Part shown: positions 39,463 through 49,264 of the stretch, one piece after another
How positions within the stretch are numbered: position 1 is the stretch's first letter
Layout of the letters: each line of letters opens with the position of its first letter
From: Actinomadura sp. CNU-125
Lineage (GTDB): Bacteria; Actinomycetota; Actinomycetes; Streptosporangiales; Streptosporangiaceae
Reading direction: 5' to 3'
NCBI RefSeq assembly: GCF_001942465.1
Contig: NZ_MKJY01000332.1
Span: 1 to 54,536, forward strand
DNA: 54,536 bases
Notes under the pieces: generated by a model
What the model was told of the DNA's origin: nothing
The model's database searches: none
The model's input: the letters and a program-made list of their open reading frames with translations, nothing else
Translations under genes and position numbers: made by a program

Positions 39463-40712
39463 GGGCGGACGTCCAGCCAGACGAGCCGGTGGTCGGAGGA
39501 CGGGAACGGGTAGGCGCCGGTCAGCCGGGACAGCGGGTCGGACGAGACGGGCCAGAACACGCCGCCGCGGACGGTGCGGATCCCCCGGGACGGCAGGACG
39601 TAGTCGACGCGCAGGTTCCCCGGGGCGGTGTCGGCGAAGTCGGCCGTGTCGTGGCGGGGGTCGCCGTCGTGGCCGAGGTTCGCGCCGCCCTGGGACGCGG
39701 CGGCCTCGGCGGCGCCGCGGCTGGACGGCACGGACGACGCGTCGACGCGGGGGCTGCCGAGGAGCCGGCGGATCGCGCCGGCGTGGCTGTCGCCGTCGGC
39801 GGGGTCGGCGTTCTGGTCGCCGGCGATGACGAACCGCGCGCCGGGCCGCAGCCCGCCGCGCCGTCCCCGGTCGTCGTAGACGTAGCGGCTCGCGGACGGC
39901 CGGACGTAGTCCGCCCAGAACCGGATCTCGTCGTGGTTGCGCCGCCCGTTGCGGTCCTCGGCGCCGTCGAAGGACGGCGGCGTCGGGTGGCTGACGAGGA
40001 AGTGCACGGTCCGGCGGCCCACCCGGACGGGCACGTCCCAGTGGCTCTTGGACGACAGCCGAACCGATTCGAGTTCGTCGGCGCCGTACCAGTCGGACGG
40101 GGCGGGGGTGGACGGGTCGTCCGGCAGTGCGGCGCCCGGCATGTCCTTCCACCGGAACTTCTGGAACGTGCGGACGTGCCGGTAGTCGATCGGGTGGCGG
40201 GAGTAGACGACCATGCCGTACTGGCCGGGGAACATGCCGTACCCGTACGCGTCCTGCCCGTAGGCGTCGGAGCCGGGCTCGGTGACCGCCGTTCCGTCGT
40301 TGTTGAGGTCGAGACCGGAGGCGATGCCGGTGTTGCTCGGCGCCGTGTACCGGTAGCGGTAGCGGATCGGTTCGGCGCCGCCCTGCCCGACCGACAGGTA
40401 GTTGTCCTGGAAGAGCCGGGCCGCCTCGCCGCGCCGGTCGTAGTCGAACTCGTTGACGAGGAGCACGTCCGGACGGGCGCGCTGGACGATCTCCGCGATC
40501 GTGCGGGCCTGCGCGTCCGTCCGGGTGGACAGGTCGGCGACGAGTTCGCCCGCCGTCCCCCGGTTCAGCGACGCGTTGAACGTGGCGAACCGGACGTCGG
40601 ACGAATGTCCGGGGCGTCCGCCGTGGGCGGACGCGGCGGGCGCGGGCAGCGCGACGGCCGCCGCGGCGATCGCGGCGGCGGCGAGCGCCACGGGAGCACC
40701 GGCACGGAACAT
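39459..40712 (-). CDS. Secreted endonuclease/exonuclease/phosphatase-family protein
   Basis: The 417-residue exported hydrolase begins with signal peptide PVALAAAAIAAAAVALPAPA. The EEP fold is visible in VRFATFNASLNRGTAGELVA, DVLLVNEFDYDR (metal Glu), MVVYSRHPIDYRHVRTFQKF, VHFLVSHPTPP, ARFVIAGDQNADPAD (catalytic D/N) and RVDYVLPSRGI with PFPSSDHRLVWLDVRP (final SDH). Possible substrates are phospholipids, phosphate esters or extracellular DNA. Next to a phosphate-binding-like protein and an esterase-like phytase, a role in phosphate scavenging is suggested but not proven. Confidence 0.92.
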   Translation of the reverse strand: MFRAGAPVALAAAAIAAAAVALPAPAASAHGGRPGHSSDVRFATFNASLNRGTAGELVADLSTRTDAQARTIAEIVQRARPDVLLVNEFDYDRRGEAARLFQDNYLSVGQGGAEPIRYRYRYTAPSNTGIASGLDLNNDGTAVTEPGSDAYGQDAYGYGMFPGQYGMVVYSRHPIDYRHVRTFQKFRWKDMPGAALPDDPSTPAPSDWYGADELESVRLSSKSHWDVPVRVGRRTVHFLVSHPTPPSFDGAEDRNGRRNHDEIRFWADYVRPSASRYVYDDRGRRGGLRPGARFVIAGDQNADPADGDSHAGAIRRLLGSPRVDASSVPSSRGAAEAAASQGGANLGHDGDPRHDTADFADTAPGNLRVDYVLPSRGIRTVRGGVFWPVSSDPLSRLTGAYPFPSSDHRLVWLDVRP

Positions 40713-40764
40713 GAAGACTCCTTCGGCTGTCGCCGGGCGGCGCCCGGCTGTCCAACGATCCCGG

Positions 40765-41849
40765 TCAGACGCGCACGGCGAGCGCGTAGACGCGGGTGAT
40801 CTGGGTCGCGCCGCCGTTGTCGTCCGACACCAGGTAAAGGACGCGACGGCCGTGCCCGGTGCGGCCGCCGAGCGCCATGCCCTCGATGTTGTCGAGCAGC
40901 GGGTTGGGCTGCGGCTGCTTCGCGACGGCGCCGGACGGCGGGCAGTCGACGAGGTCGACCAGGAGTTCCTTGCCGAGCGCGGCCGACGGCTCGGCGCGGC
41001 GCGCCGAGACGTCCCGCGCGCCGCGCGTCGACGTCCGGTAGACGCGCACGGTGTTGCCGACGCCGGAGGTCCAGCCGCGTTCGAGGGCGAGGAGGCCGCC
41101 GTCCGGCAGCGCCGCCAGTTCCACCAGGCCGAGCCCGGGGTCGGTCGCGTAGGCGTACTGGGCCGCCGGACGGTACGCGCCGCCGGAGCGTCCGGCGTAG
41201 CGGACGATGCGGTTCACGCCGGGTTCGTCGCCCGCCAGCGCCCCCTCCATCCCCGCGTACAGGGTGCGGCCGTCGCGGGCGGCGGTGAGCGCCTCGAACG
41301 TCTGGTTGCGGACGGCGTCGCCCGCCGGGGCGACCCGGAACCGTTCGGGGACGGGCAGTTCGGCGCGCTGCCGGCCGGTGCGTGCGTCGAACCGCCGGAT
41401 GGACGGCTCGGTCTCCGAACTCACCAGCACCGTGCGTCCGCCGCGCTCGGCCACCAGGCCCTCGCCGTCGAGGTCGGCGCCGGTGTACGGGGTGCCGTCG
41501 GGGCGCTTGAGGGTCGTGACGTCGCGCGCGGCGCGCGCGACCCGCGCGGGTGCGTCCGGAGGGCAAGGTCGTACATCCGGGCCGGGGTGGTGCCGATATT
41601 GTCGACGAGCGCGACGGCGCCGGCCCGGGGCGGGTGACGGCGAGGGCCGAGAGCCCCGCGACGGCCGTCCCGTCCAGGGTCGTCTTGTCGAGCGCGTCGA
41701 AGAAGCCGAGCAGCGCGGCCGACGGCGAGCACGCCGCGGCGCCGGGCGGCGGGGCCGCTGCGGCGGGGACGGCGGGGACGGCGGGGACGGCGGGGACGGC
41801 CGCCGAGCAGCAGTCCGGCGGCGGGGACGAGCAACCTACGCGACGACAT
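40765..41849 (-). CDS. Esterase-like activity of phytase family protein (frame changes)
   Basis: Exported protein of about 360 residues read in pieces. ATG 41849 gives SSRRLLVPAAGLLLGG (signal peptide). A frame change in the 9-bp GGCGGGGAC repeat (four copies, 41762-41797) leads to SPSAALLGFFDALDKTTLDG then TAVAGLSALAV. A further change near 41600 and one near 41500 lead to RTVLVSSETEPSIRRFDART, VRNQTFEALTAARDGRTLYA, LVELAALPDGGLLALERGWT, LLDNIEGMALGG and LYLVSDDNGGATQITRVYAL. The last two motifs are typical of the esterase-like phytase domain (beta-propeller). Indels in GC runs are the likely cause of the breaks. Confidence 0.8.
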
Positions 41850-41934
41850 GTCGGCCTCCCGGGGAACGCGTCGCCCGAGCGTACGGGCGGGCGGACCGCC
41901 GCCGCCCGAGCGTGATCGAAGCACCGGCCGAACT

Positions 41935-42288
41935 TCAGGTGAACGGCCGCCCCGGCGCGTCCTTCCCGCCGGTGCTCTCGTCGACGACCAGGCGGTCGCG
42001 GTCGATGCCGCCGGTGCGGTAGGCGGCGCGGCCGATCGTCTGGGCGGTCACCGGGGCGGTGATCAGCTGGAACACCGCCACGAGCAGGAACGGGGCGGCG
42101 GCGGTGAGCGAGTCGGCCTGCGGCGCGACGCCGGCGAGGACCAGCAGGAGGCCGATGGTCTGCGGCTTCGTCGCGGCGTGCAGGCGGCTGAGCAGGTCGG
42201 GGAAGCGCAGCGCGCCGAGGGCGCCGAGGAAGGAGAAGGCGGCCCCGGCGGGCAGCAGGACCGCGGTGACGACGTCGGCGGGGCTCAT
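41935..42288 (-). CDS. mnhG: Mrp-type Na+/H+ antiporter subunit G
   Basis: The 117-residue small membrane subunit has three helices (VVTAVLLPAGAAFSFLGALG; FPDLLSRLHAATKPQTIGLL then LVLAGV; PFLLVAVFQLITAPVTAQTI), with the typical PDLLSRLHAATK loop. Last gene of the mnhACDEFG operon, starting in an ATGA overlap with mnhF. Confidence 0.93.
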   Translation of the reverse strand: MSPADVVTAVLLPAGAAFSFLGALGALRFPDLLSRLHAATKPQTIGLLLVLAGVAPQADSLTAAAPFLLVAVFQLITAPVTAQTIGRAAYRTGGIDRDRLVVDESTGGKDAPGRPFT

Positions 42289-42550
42289 CGGTTCCGCTCC
42301 CGTTCGCCCGCGAGGCGCGCCGCGGTGACCGAGCCGACGAAGCCGAGGAGGCGATCACGACGAGCAGGGTGGCGTTGGCGGGTTCGTCGCGGGCGGCGAC
42401 GTGCACGGCGATGCCGCTGACGAGGAGGACCGACATGACGTCCAGCGCCATGATGCGGTCGAAGAAGGTGGGGCCGCGCAGGAGCCGCGCGGTCGTCATG
42501 GCGAGCGCGGCGCCGAGGAGGCTCAGGGTCAGGGCGTAGACGGCGGTCAT
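42285..42550 (-). CDS. mnhF: Mrp-type antiporter subunit F (one frame change near 42348)
   Basis: About 88 residues: YALTLSLLGAALAMTTARLL, RGPTFFDRIMALDVMSVLLV (family signature with the conserved Asp in FFDRIMALD), then PANATLLVVIA. One C is missing in ATCGCCTCCTC; restored, it ends LLGFVGSVTAARLAGERERN R. Overlaps mnhE and mnhG at both ends. Confidence 0.9.
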
Positions 42551-43071
42551 GCGGGCTCCTCGGGTTCGGGCGCGCCGAGGGCGCGCAGCAGGCGCCGTTC
42601 GGTGGCGAGCAGGCCGTGCCTGACCGATTCGGCGGCGGCGGGGGTGTCGACGGGCATTCCGTGGATGAGGAACAGCGAGCGTTCCCAGTCGATGTCGAGG
42701 ACGAGCGTGCCCGGCCGCAGCGACATGCTCGTGGTCACCGCGAGGAGGACGACGTCCGACTGCGAGCGCGCGCGCACGTGGACGAGGGCTCCGCGCACGC
42801 GGCTCGGCCGCCACAGCGCGTGCTTGCCGATGACGACGCTGGAGGCGAACAGGTCCCAGGCGAACTCCAGGCCCGCCTCCGCGAGCCGGACGGGACGAAG
42901 CCGGGTGATGAACGGGACGGTGGGCAGCCGCGTGACGGCGTAGGCCGCGTAGGCGACGGCGATACCGGACAGGACGGTCGCGGCGTCGACGCGTCCCCAG
43001 AGCAGGAGCCACACGGCGAGCAGCCACCCGGCCATGCCCGCGCGGGAGCCGATGCGGCGCAGGATGTTCAC
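42547..43071 (-). CDS. mnhE: Mrp-type antiporter subunit E
   Basis: The 174-residue protein from GTG 43071 has two N-terminal helices (AGWLLAVWLLLWGRVDAATV; SGIAVAYAAYAVTRLPTVPF) then LFASSVVIGKHALWRPSRVR and LLAVTTSMSLRPGTLVLDID then WERSLFLIHGMPVD, the MnhE soluble domain. The stop of mnhD and the start overlap (GTGA). Confidence 0.92.
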   Translation of the reverse strand: MNILRRIGSRAGMAGWLLAVWLLLWGRVDAATVLSGIAVAYAAYAVTRLPTVPFITRLRPVRLAEAGLEFAWDLFASSVVIGKHALWRPSRVRGALVHVRARSQSDVVLLAVTTSMSLRPGTLVLDIDWERSLFLIHGMPVDTPAAAESVRHGLLATERRLLRALGAPEPEEPA

Positions 43072-44586
43072 CGTTCCCCCAGGACGGCCCGGACGTACGG
43101 CGCGGGGTTCAGCAGTTCGGTCGCGGCCTGGTGGCTCCATTCGGTGAGGGGCCCGGCGAACACGGGGATGAGGAGGCCGCCGCAGACCATCGCGGCGGTG
43201 ACGGCCCGCATGACGCGGATGCCGCCCTGCGCGGCCTCGTCGTGCGGACGTTCCGGCAGGTCGCGCGGGTCGCGCGGGGTGCGCCAGAACGCGAGGGCCC
43301 ACATCCGGCTCATCGCCATGAGGGTGAGCAGGCTGGTGAGGACGGCGACGGCGGTGACGGCGTACGCGGCGGTGCGGCCGCCGTCGACACCGGCCTGGAA
43401 GAGGGCGAGCTTGGCGATGAACCCGGAGGTCGGGGGGACGCCGCTGACGCTCATGGCGGGGATGAAGAACAGGACGGACACGAAGGGCGAGACGGCCGCG
43501 AGGCCGCGCAGGCGGGTGAGCGAGATCTCCCCGGTGAGGCCCTGCATGAGGTCGCTGACCAGGAACAGCGTCGCCTGGACGACGATGTGGTGGACGAGGT
43601 AGAGGATCGCGCCGGTGAGTCCCGCGACGGTGAACAGGCTGAGCCCGAACAGCATGTAGCCGATGTGCCCGACGAGGGTGAACGACAGGACGCGGTGCAC
43701 GTCGTCGTGGGTGAGGGCGCCGAGCGTCCCGACGAGCATGGTGAGCGCGGCGAGCAGGAGCATGGGCCAGGAGAGGTCGTCGCGGGGGAACAGCAAGGTC
43801 TCGACGCGGATGAGCGAGTAGACGGCGGCCTTGGTGAGCAGCGCGGCGAAGATGGCGGTGATCTTGGTGAGGGCGGCGGGGTAGCTGTCGGGCAGCCACA
43901 GGTGCATCGGGACGATCGCGCTCTTGATGCCGAACACGACGAGGAACAGCATGGCGAGGGCGGTGCGGGTCCCGGCGGGCAGCTCGGCGGTGCGGGTGGA
44001 CAGGTCGGCGAGGTTGACGGTGCCGGTCGCGGCGTAGGTGAGGCCGATGGCGGTGAGGAAGAGGATGGACGAGGTCAGGCTGACGGCCGTGTAGGTCATG
44101 CCCGCCTGGACGCGTTCGCGGGTGGGCGCCAGCGTCAGCAGGACGTAGCTGGACGCGAGCATCACCTCGAAGGCGACGAAGAGGTTGAACAGGTCTCCGG
44201 CGAGGAAGAGCAGGCAGACCCCGGCAGTCAGGGCGAGGTAGGCGGGGTAGAAGACGCCGGGTTCGTGCTCGCCGAGGCCCCCGGCGCCCTCGCCCACGCC
44301 GTGCACCATGATCGCCAGCAGGACGGCGGCGGACACCGTGACGAGCAGGGTGGAGAGCCGGTCGGCGACGAGCGTGATGCCGAGCGGCGCGGCTCGGCCG
44401 CCGAGTTGGACGGCGATGACGCCGTCCCGGGCGACGGCGGCGACGAGCGCCCCGGCGGCCGCGACGACCCCGGCGACGACGAGCGGCGCGCGGATGCCGC
44501 AGCCACCGCTCCCGGCGGCGGACGACGAGGGCGAGCGCGGCGCCGAGCAGCGGCAGGACGAACGGCAGCGGGACGAGGACGCTCAT
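43068..44586 (-). CDS. mnhD: Mrp-type antiporter subunit D (one frame change near 44505)
   Basis: Proton-pumping-like subunit related to NuoM/NuoN, about 506 residues. Start MSVLVPLPFVLPLLGAALAL is in one frame; the remainder from about 44500 is in another: IMVHGVGEGAGGLGEHEPGV, LFNLFVAFEVMLASSYVLLT (conserved Glu), FGIKSAIVPMHLWLPDSYPA (conserved Lys and the PxHxWLPD motif), ALTHDDVHRVLSFTLVGHIG and YLVHHIVVQATLFLVSDLMQ. The frame change is in a G/C-rich run and is probably an artefact, since the other subunits are complete. Confidence 0.92.
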
Positions 44587-44590
44587 CGGT

Positions 44591-45100
44591 TCATCCGCCG
44601 TCTCCGCGAGGCGGCTTCCCGGACGGGTCGCCGGGAGGGGCGTCGGGGGGCTCGTCCGGGGGCTCGTCCTGGCGGGCGGGTTCCTGGTTTCCCTCGACGG
44701 GGTCGCCCGTCCAGGTGTCGGGGTCGGCGCGCTCCTCGGCGCAGATGCGGCGGTCCTCGACGTCGTCCTGGACCTCGTCCTCGCCGGTGAGGAGGCGGCT
44801 GCGGTAGGCGAGCGCGAGCAGGAAGGCGGTGACGCCGAACGTGATGACGATCGCGGTGAGCGCCATCGCCTGCGGCAGCGGGTCGGCCATCTCCACGTCG
44901 TCGTCGCCGCCGAGCAGCGGGGGCGAACCGGCCGGGCCGCCCGCGAGCAGCAGCGCGAGGTTGGCGCCGTGGCCGAGCAGCATGAACCCGACGACGATGC
45001 GGACGAGCGAGCGTTGCAGCATCAGGTGGAACCCGGTCGCGAACAGGACGGCGACGGCGGCCGTCAGCACGAGGGTGGGACCGGCCATCGGGTCGGTCAT
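44591..45100 (-). CDS. mnhC: Mrp-type antiporter subunit C with acidic C-terminal tail
   Basis: NuoK-like three-helix subunit (PTLVLTAAVAVLFATGFHLM; VRIVVGFMLLGHGANLALLL; PQAMALTAIVITFGVTAFLL) with the signature GHGANL and DPLPQALALTAIVI. The normal protein ends near residue 110; here about 60 more residues rich in Asp, Glu and Pro follow (EVQDDVEDRRICAEERADPD; RQDEPPDEPPDAPPGDPSG), a disordered tail. Overlaps mnhA by 4 bases. Confidence 0.92.
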   Translation of the reverse strand: MTDPMAGPTLVLTAAVAVLFATGFHLMLQRSLVRIVVGFMLLGHGANLALLLAGGPAGSPPLLGGDDDVEMADPLPQAMALTAIVITFGVTAFLLALAYRSRLLTGEDEVQDDVEDRRICAEERADPDTWTGDPVEGNQEPARQDEPPDEPPDAPPGDPSGKPPRGDGG

Positions 45101-48025
45101 CGGGGCTCCTCTCCGGCGACGTCGCGGCCCGCCAGCTCGGCGCGGGTCTCCCCCTCGCCCTCCTCCAGGCTCGCGCCGAGGGTGGTGAGGATCGTGAGCA
45201 CGAGCCCGAGCACCAGCAGGTACACCCCGATGTCGAAGAACAGGCTGGTCGGCAGGTGGATCTCGCCGATGACGGGGACGTGCCAGTGGTAGCTCGTCCC
45301 GTACAGGAACGCGTCGTCGATGAGCCAGCCGGCGGCGCCGGTGGCGAGGGCGATCAGCAGGCCGCCGCCGAGCAGGACGGCGGGACGGACGGGAATGGCG
45401 AGGGCGAGCTCGCGCTTGCCGCCGGGCAGGTAGCGCAGGACGAACGCCATCCCGGCGACGAGCCCGCCGACGAAACCGCCGCCGGGGCGGCCGTGCCCGG
45501 CGACGAGTAGGTAGACCGAGACCACGAGCAGGGTGGGGCCGAGCAGGCGGGCGGTGGCCTCCAGGACGACGGACGAACCGCCGAGCGGCGGGCGTCCGGG
45601 GGCGGCGAGCCAGCGCGTCCGTCCGGCGCGTGGCTCGGCATGGCGCCCGGACGTGTGCCCGGACGGGCGCCCGGACGGCGGTACGGCGCGGCGCTCGTGC
45701 AGCGGCGGGGCGCCGGGGCCGGTGAGGACGAGCCCGGCGACGCCCATCGCCGCGATGGCGAGCACGACGATCTCGCCGAGCGTGTCGAGCGCGCGCAGAT
45801 CGACGATGATCATGTTGACGACGTTCTTCGCGCCTTCCTCCGCGGTGGGACGGGCGTAGGCGGGGCCGACCGGCGGGGCGGTGCGGCTGAGCGCGGCGAC
45901 GATCATGAACAGGGCGACGAACACGCCGAGGCAACTGCTGACGAGGGCGGTGCCGACCCGGGCGCGGGTCGTCCGGCGGCGCGGCGGGAACCGGTCGGGG
46001 AGCCGCCGCAGCGCGAGCACCAGCATGATCAGCGAGAGGGTCTCGACGACGAGGAGGGTGAGCGCGATGTCGGGGGCGCCGTGCAGGACGAACAGGCCGC
46101 CGACGGCGTAGCCGACCCCGGCGAGCAGCAGCGCGGCCGACAGCCGGCGGTTGACGTGGACGGCCGCGAGCGCGCACGCGGCGACGATGCCGACCAGGAG
46201 GAGCTGGCCCGGTTCGTCCCAGCCGCGCAGCCGGTCGGCGGACGGGTCCGAGGCGGTCCCGCCGATGAGCCCGGCGGCGAGGCCCGCGCCGGGCAGGAGC
46301 AGCACCATCACGCCGATGACGGACAGGTACGCGGGCAGGGAGCCGGTCTGGATGCGGCGGGTGACGGAGTGGGCGGTGGCGAGGATCGCGGCGACGACGC
46401 GTCGTAGGCGTCTGCGCGTCGGGGGCGCGCCACCGGGCGGACGGTGCGGGGAACGTTCGTCCGAACGCCCGGTACACGGCGTAACCGGCGGCGAACGCGA
46501 CGAGGGTGAGGACGATCGGCAGCCCGAAGCCGTGCCAGAGCGCGAATTCGTACTCGGGGCGGGGCGCGGGAAGCTCGTCGGCGTAGGCGCCGAGGAGGGT
46601 GTCGAGGGGGCCGGTCAGCAGGCCGCCCGCGAACCCGGCGACGGCGAGCAGGACGACCGGCGCGACGAGCCCCCACGAGGTGCGGGGCCGCGGCCCGTCC
46701 GCACCGGACGCGGCACCGGACGCGGCACCGGACGGGCCGCCGCCGAACGCGCCGTGCAGGAAGCGGGCCCCGTAGGCGACGGTCAGCGCGGCGCCCGCCA
46801 CGATCCCGGCGAGGACGGCGGCGTCGGTGCCGCCGTGCGCGAACGCCTTGAGGGCGGTCTCCTTCGCGACGAATCCGAGGAACGGCGGCAGCCCGATCAT
46901 GGACGCGATCGCGAGGGCCGCCGCGACGGCGAGGACGGGCCGCCGCCGTCCCGCGCCGGACAGTTCGTGGGCGTGCCGCGTGCCCTCCTCGTGTTCCAGG
47001 ACGCCGACCGCGAGGAACAGCGGCGCCTTGAACAGGCCGTGCGCGAGCAGCAGCGCGATGCCCGCGAGCGCGGCCGTCCGGGTCCCGGCGCCGAGCAGCA
47101 CCATGAGGAAGCCGAGCTGGCTGACGGTGCCGTAGGCGAGCAGCCGTTTCAGGTCGTTCTGGCGGAGCGCGACGACGCCGCCGCCGAGCAGGCCGACGAG
47201 CCCGACGGAGACGATCAGCGGACTCCACGGGCCGGTTCCGGCGAACGCGGGCGACAGCCGCGCCACCAGGTAGACGCCCGCCTTGACCATCGCGGCGGCG
47301 TGCAGGTAGCCGCTGACGGGCGTCGGCGCGACCATCGCGGCGGGCAGCCACGCGTGCAGCGGCATCTGGGCGGACTTGGCGAACGCGCCGAGCAGGATCA
47401 GCACCATCGCGGTCACGGCCGGGGCGCCGCCGGGCGGGTCGGCGACGATCTCGGAGATCCGGTACGTCCCGGCGGTCTCCCCGAGCACGATGAACCCGGC
47501 CAGCATGACCAGGCCGAACGCGGTGGTGGTCAGCAGGGCCTGCAGGGCGGCGCGCCGGTCCGCGGTCCGCTCGGGGTGCCCGGCGCCGATGAGGATGAAG
47601 GAGCTGACCGTGGTCAGCTCCCAGAACACGTAGAGGACGAGCAGGTTGTCGGCGAGGACGAGCCCGGTCATCGCGCCCGCGAACGCGACGAGCGTCCCGA
47701 CGGTGAGCCGCTCGGTGCGGGGACCGGACGGGAAGTACCACGCGGCGTAGCACAGGACGACCGCGCCGACGCCGCCGACGAGCAGCAGCATCACCACGGC
47801 GAGGGCGTCCAGCCGGAAGTCGATCGTCAGGCCGAGTTCGGGCGCCCACGACAGCCGCGCCGTGTCGGCGTGCCCGGCCGCGACGTCCCCGGCGCGGGCG
47901 ACGGCCCAGGCGGCGGTGGCGGCCGGGACGAGCGCGGCGGCGTACCCCATCGCGCGGCCGTGCCGTCCGAACGCCCAGGGGACGAGGACCGCAGCGGCGG
48001 CGTAAAGCAGGATCAGGGTGAACAT
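45097..48025 (-). CDS. mnhA: Mrp-type antiporter subunit A fused to subunit B (one frame change near 46410)
   Basis: Largest subunit, about 976 residues, first gene of the operon. The NuoL-like part has FWELTTVSSFILIGAGHPER, LPLHAWLPAAMVAPTPVSGY-like QMPLHAWLPAAMVAPTPVSG and YLHAAAMVKAGVYLVARLSP, LKRLLAYGTVSQLGFLMVLL, and LLLAHGLFKAPLFLAVGVLE. Near 46410 the frame changes; after it come VVETLSLIMLVLALRRLPDR, VDLRALDTLGEIVVLAIAAM (MnhA C-terminal domain) and the MnhB domain GPTLLVVSVYLLVAGHGRPG then GGFVGGLVAGMAFVLRYLPG. Fusion of A and B is normal in actinobacteria, which explains the absence of a separate mnhB. Confidence 0.93.
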
Positions 48026-48324
48026 GACGCCGCGCCGGGCACGCACCCCCTCCGCTGCCGATCACCGGTGCTGACGACGATCTACCCGACGTGCGGCCGC
48101 GAAACGGAGCGTCCCTACTCCGCCGCCGGGACGGGCCGGATCGGGCCGGGACGGCCGTCCGGGCCGGGCGTCCGGACCCGGCCGTCCGTGGACGGCGAGG
48201 TCGCGCGGGGCGACGACCGGCCGACCACGGAACCGGCGGTCCGGATCCGGTTGTCGGGCCGCCGGGGGTCTGATTTTCTGCTCCTGCGAAGCCCCGAGAT
48301 CCCCTTTGCCCGCTGGAGGCGACC

Positions 48325-49164
48325 GTGCACGGTGACGAGGAATTCGCCTGGCATGAGGCCGAAAAAGATCTGATGGACGGAATCGATACTTCGATCCCGC
48401 ATTCGGCGAGAATCTGGAACTACTGGATGGGCGGCAAGGACAATTACGCGGTCGACCAGGAGGCGGGCGCCCATTTCGCAGGCATCTATCCGAGCATCGC
48501 GGACATGGCCCGTTCGTCCCGGTACTACATCATGCGGGTGGTGCGGTTCCTGGCGGGCGAGGCGGGCGTCCGGCAGTTCCTGGACATCGGCACCGGCCTG
48601 CCCAGCCACGACAACACCCACGAGGTCGCGCAGCGCGTCGCGCCCGACTCCCGCATCGTGTACGTCGACAACGACCCGCTCGTCCTCGCGCACGCGCACG
48701 CGCTGCTCACCGGCAAGGGGACGGGCGGCACCGACTACATCGACGCGGACCTGAACGAGCCCGAGTCGATCCTCGCGACCGCGCGCGCGAAACTCGACTT
48801 CGAACGGCCCGTCGCGCTGATGCTCATGGGCGTTCTCGGCCACGTCCCGGTCGACGGGGACGACGACGCCCGCGCGCGCCGGATCGTCGGGACGCTGAAG
48901 GACGCGCTGCCGTCCGGGAGTTACATCGCCGTCTACGACGGCACGAACACCGACCCGTCGTTCGTCGAGGCGGTCGGCGACTACAACTCGGGCGGATCCG
49001 TCCCGTACGTGTTGCGCAGCCCGGAGCAGCTCGGGCATTTCCTGGACGGGTTCGAGCCGGTCGATCCGGGTCTGGTGGAGATCGGCCGGTGGCGTCCCGA
49101 TCCGAACCCGTTCGACGACACCAAGAGCCACGACGCCTGGGGCGGGGTCGCCCGCAAACCCTAG
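48325..49164 (+). CDS. SAM-dependent methyltransferase, actinobacterial DUF574-type
   Basis: The 279-residue protein from GTG 48325 with GGAGG 7 bases upstream has TSIPHSARIWNYWMGGKDNY then AVDQEAG (family signature), RQFLDIGTGLPSHDNTHEVA (SAM-binding loop), RIVYVDNDPLVLAHAHALLT and ALMLMGVLGHVPVDGDDDAR. This family is greatly expanded in Actinomycetales and its substrates are unknown. The gene is convergent with the CU044_5270-type gene, with a long hairpin between. Confidence 0.93.
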   Translation: MHGDEEFAWHEAEKDLMDGIDTSIPHSARIWNYWMGGKDNYAVDQEAGAHFAGIYPSIADMARSSRYYIMRVVRFLAGEAGVRQFLDIGTGLPSHDNTHEVAQRVAPDSRIVYVDNDPLVLAHAHALLTGKGTGGTDYIDADLNEPESILATARAKLDFERPVALMLMGVLGHVPVDGDDDARARRIVGTLKDALPSGSYIAVYDGTNTDPSFVEAVGDYNSGGSVPYVLRSPEQLGHFLDGFEPVDPGLVEIGRWRPDPNPFDDTKSHDAWGGVARKP

Positions 49165-49173
49165 CCTGGGTTC

Positions 49174-49235
49174 GTTGACCTGCGGCGTGTTGCCCTTATA
49201 GACGCCCGAGTTAGGGCAACACGCCGCAGATCAAC
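49174..49235. terminator. Bidirectional terminator hairpin between convergent genes
   Basis: GTTGACCTGCGGCGTGTTGC plus CCT (49174-49196) pairs with AGGGCAACACGCCGCAGATC plus AAC (49213-49235), a 23-bp stem with one mismatch pair and a 16-base loop. It lies 10 bases past the methyltransferase stop and 30 bases past the stop of the opposite gene, so it can serve both. Confidence 0.88.
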
Positions 49236-49264
49236 ATCAGGAGGGGGCGCGGCGAGTGCCCGCG

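Noticed and set aside
41762..41797. Four tandem copies of GGCGGGGAC
   Set aside because: Lies within the coding region of the phytase-like gene (encodes repeated Pro-Ala-Val) and has no spacers, so not a CRISPR or regulatory repeat.
42547..48065. Many long open frames on both strands in the Mrp operon
   Set aside because: Shadows caused by GC-rich third positions; Mrp subunit motifs fix the minus-strand frames.
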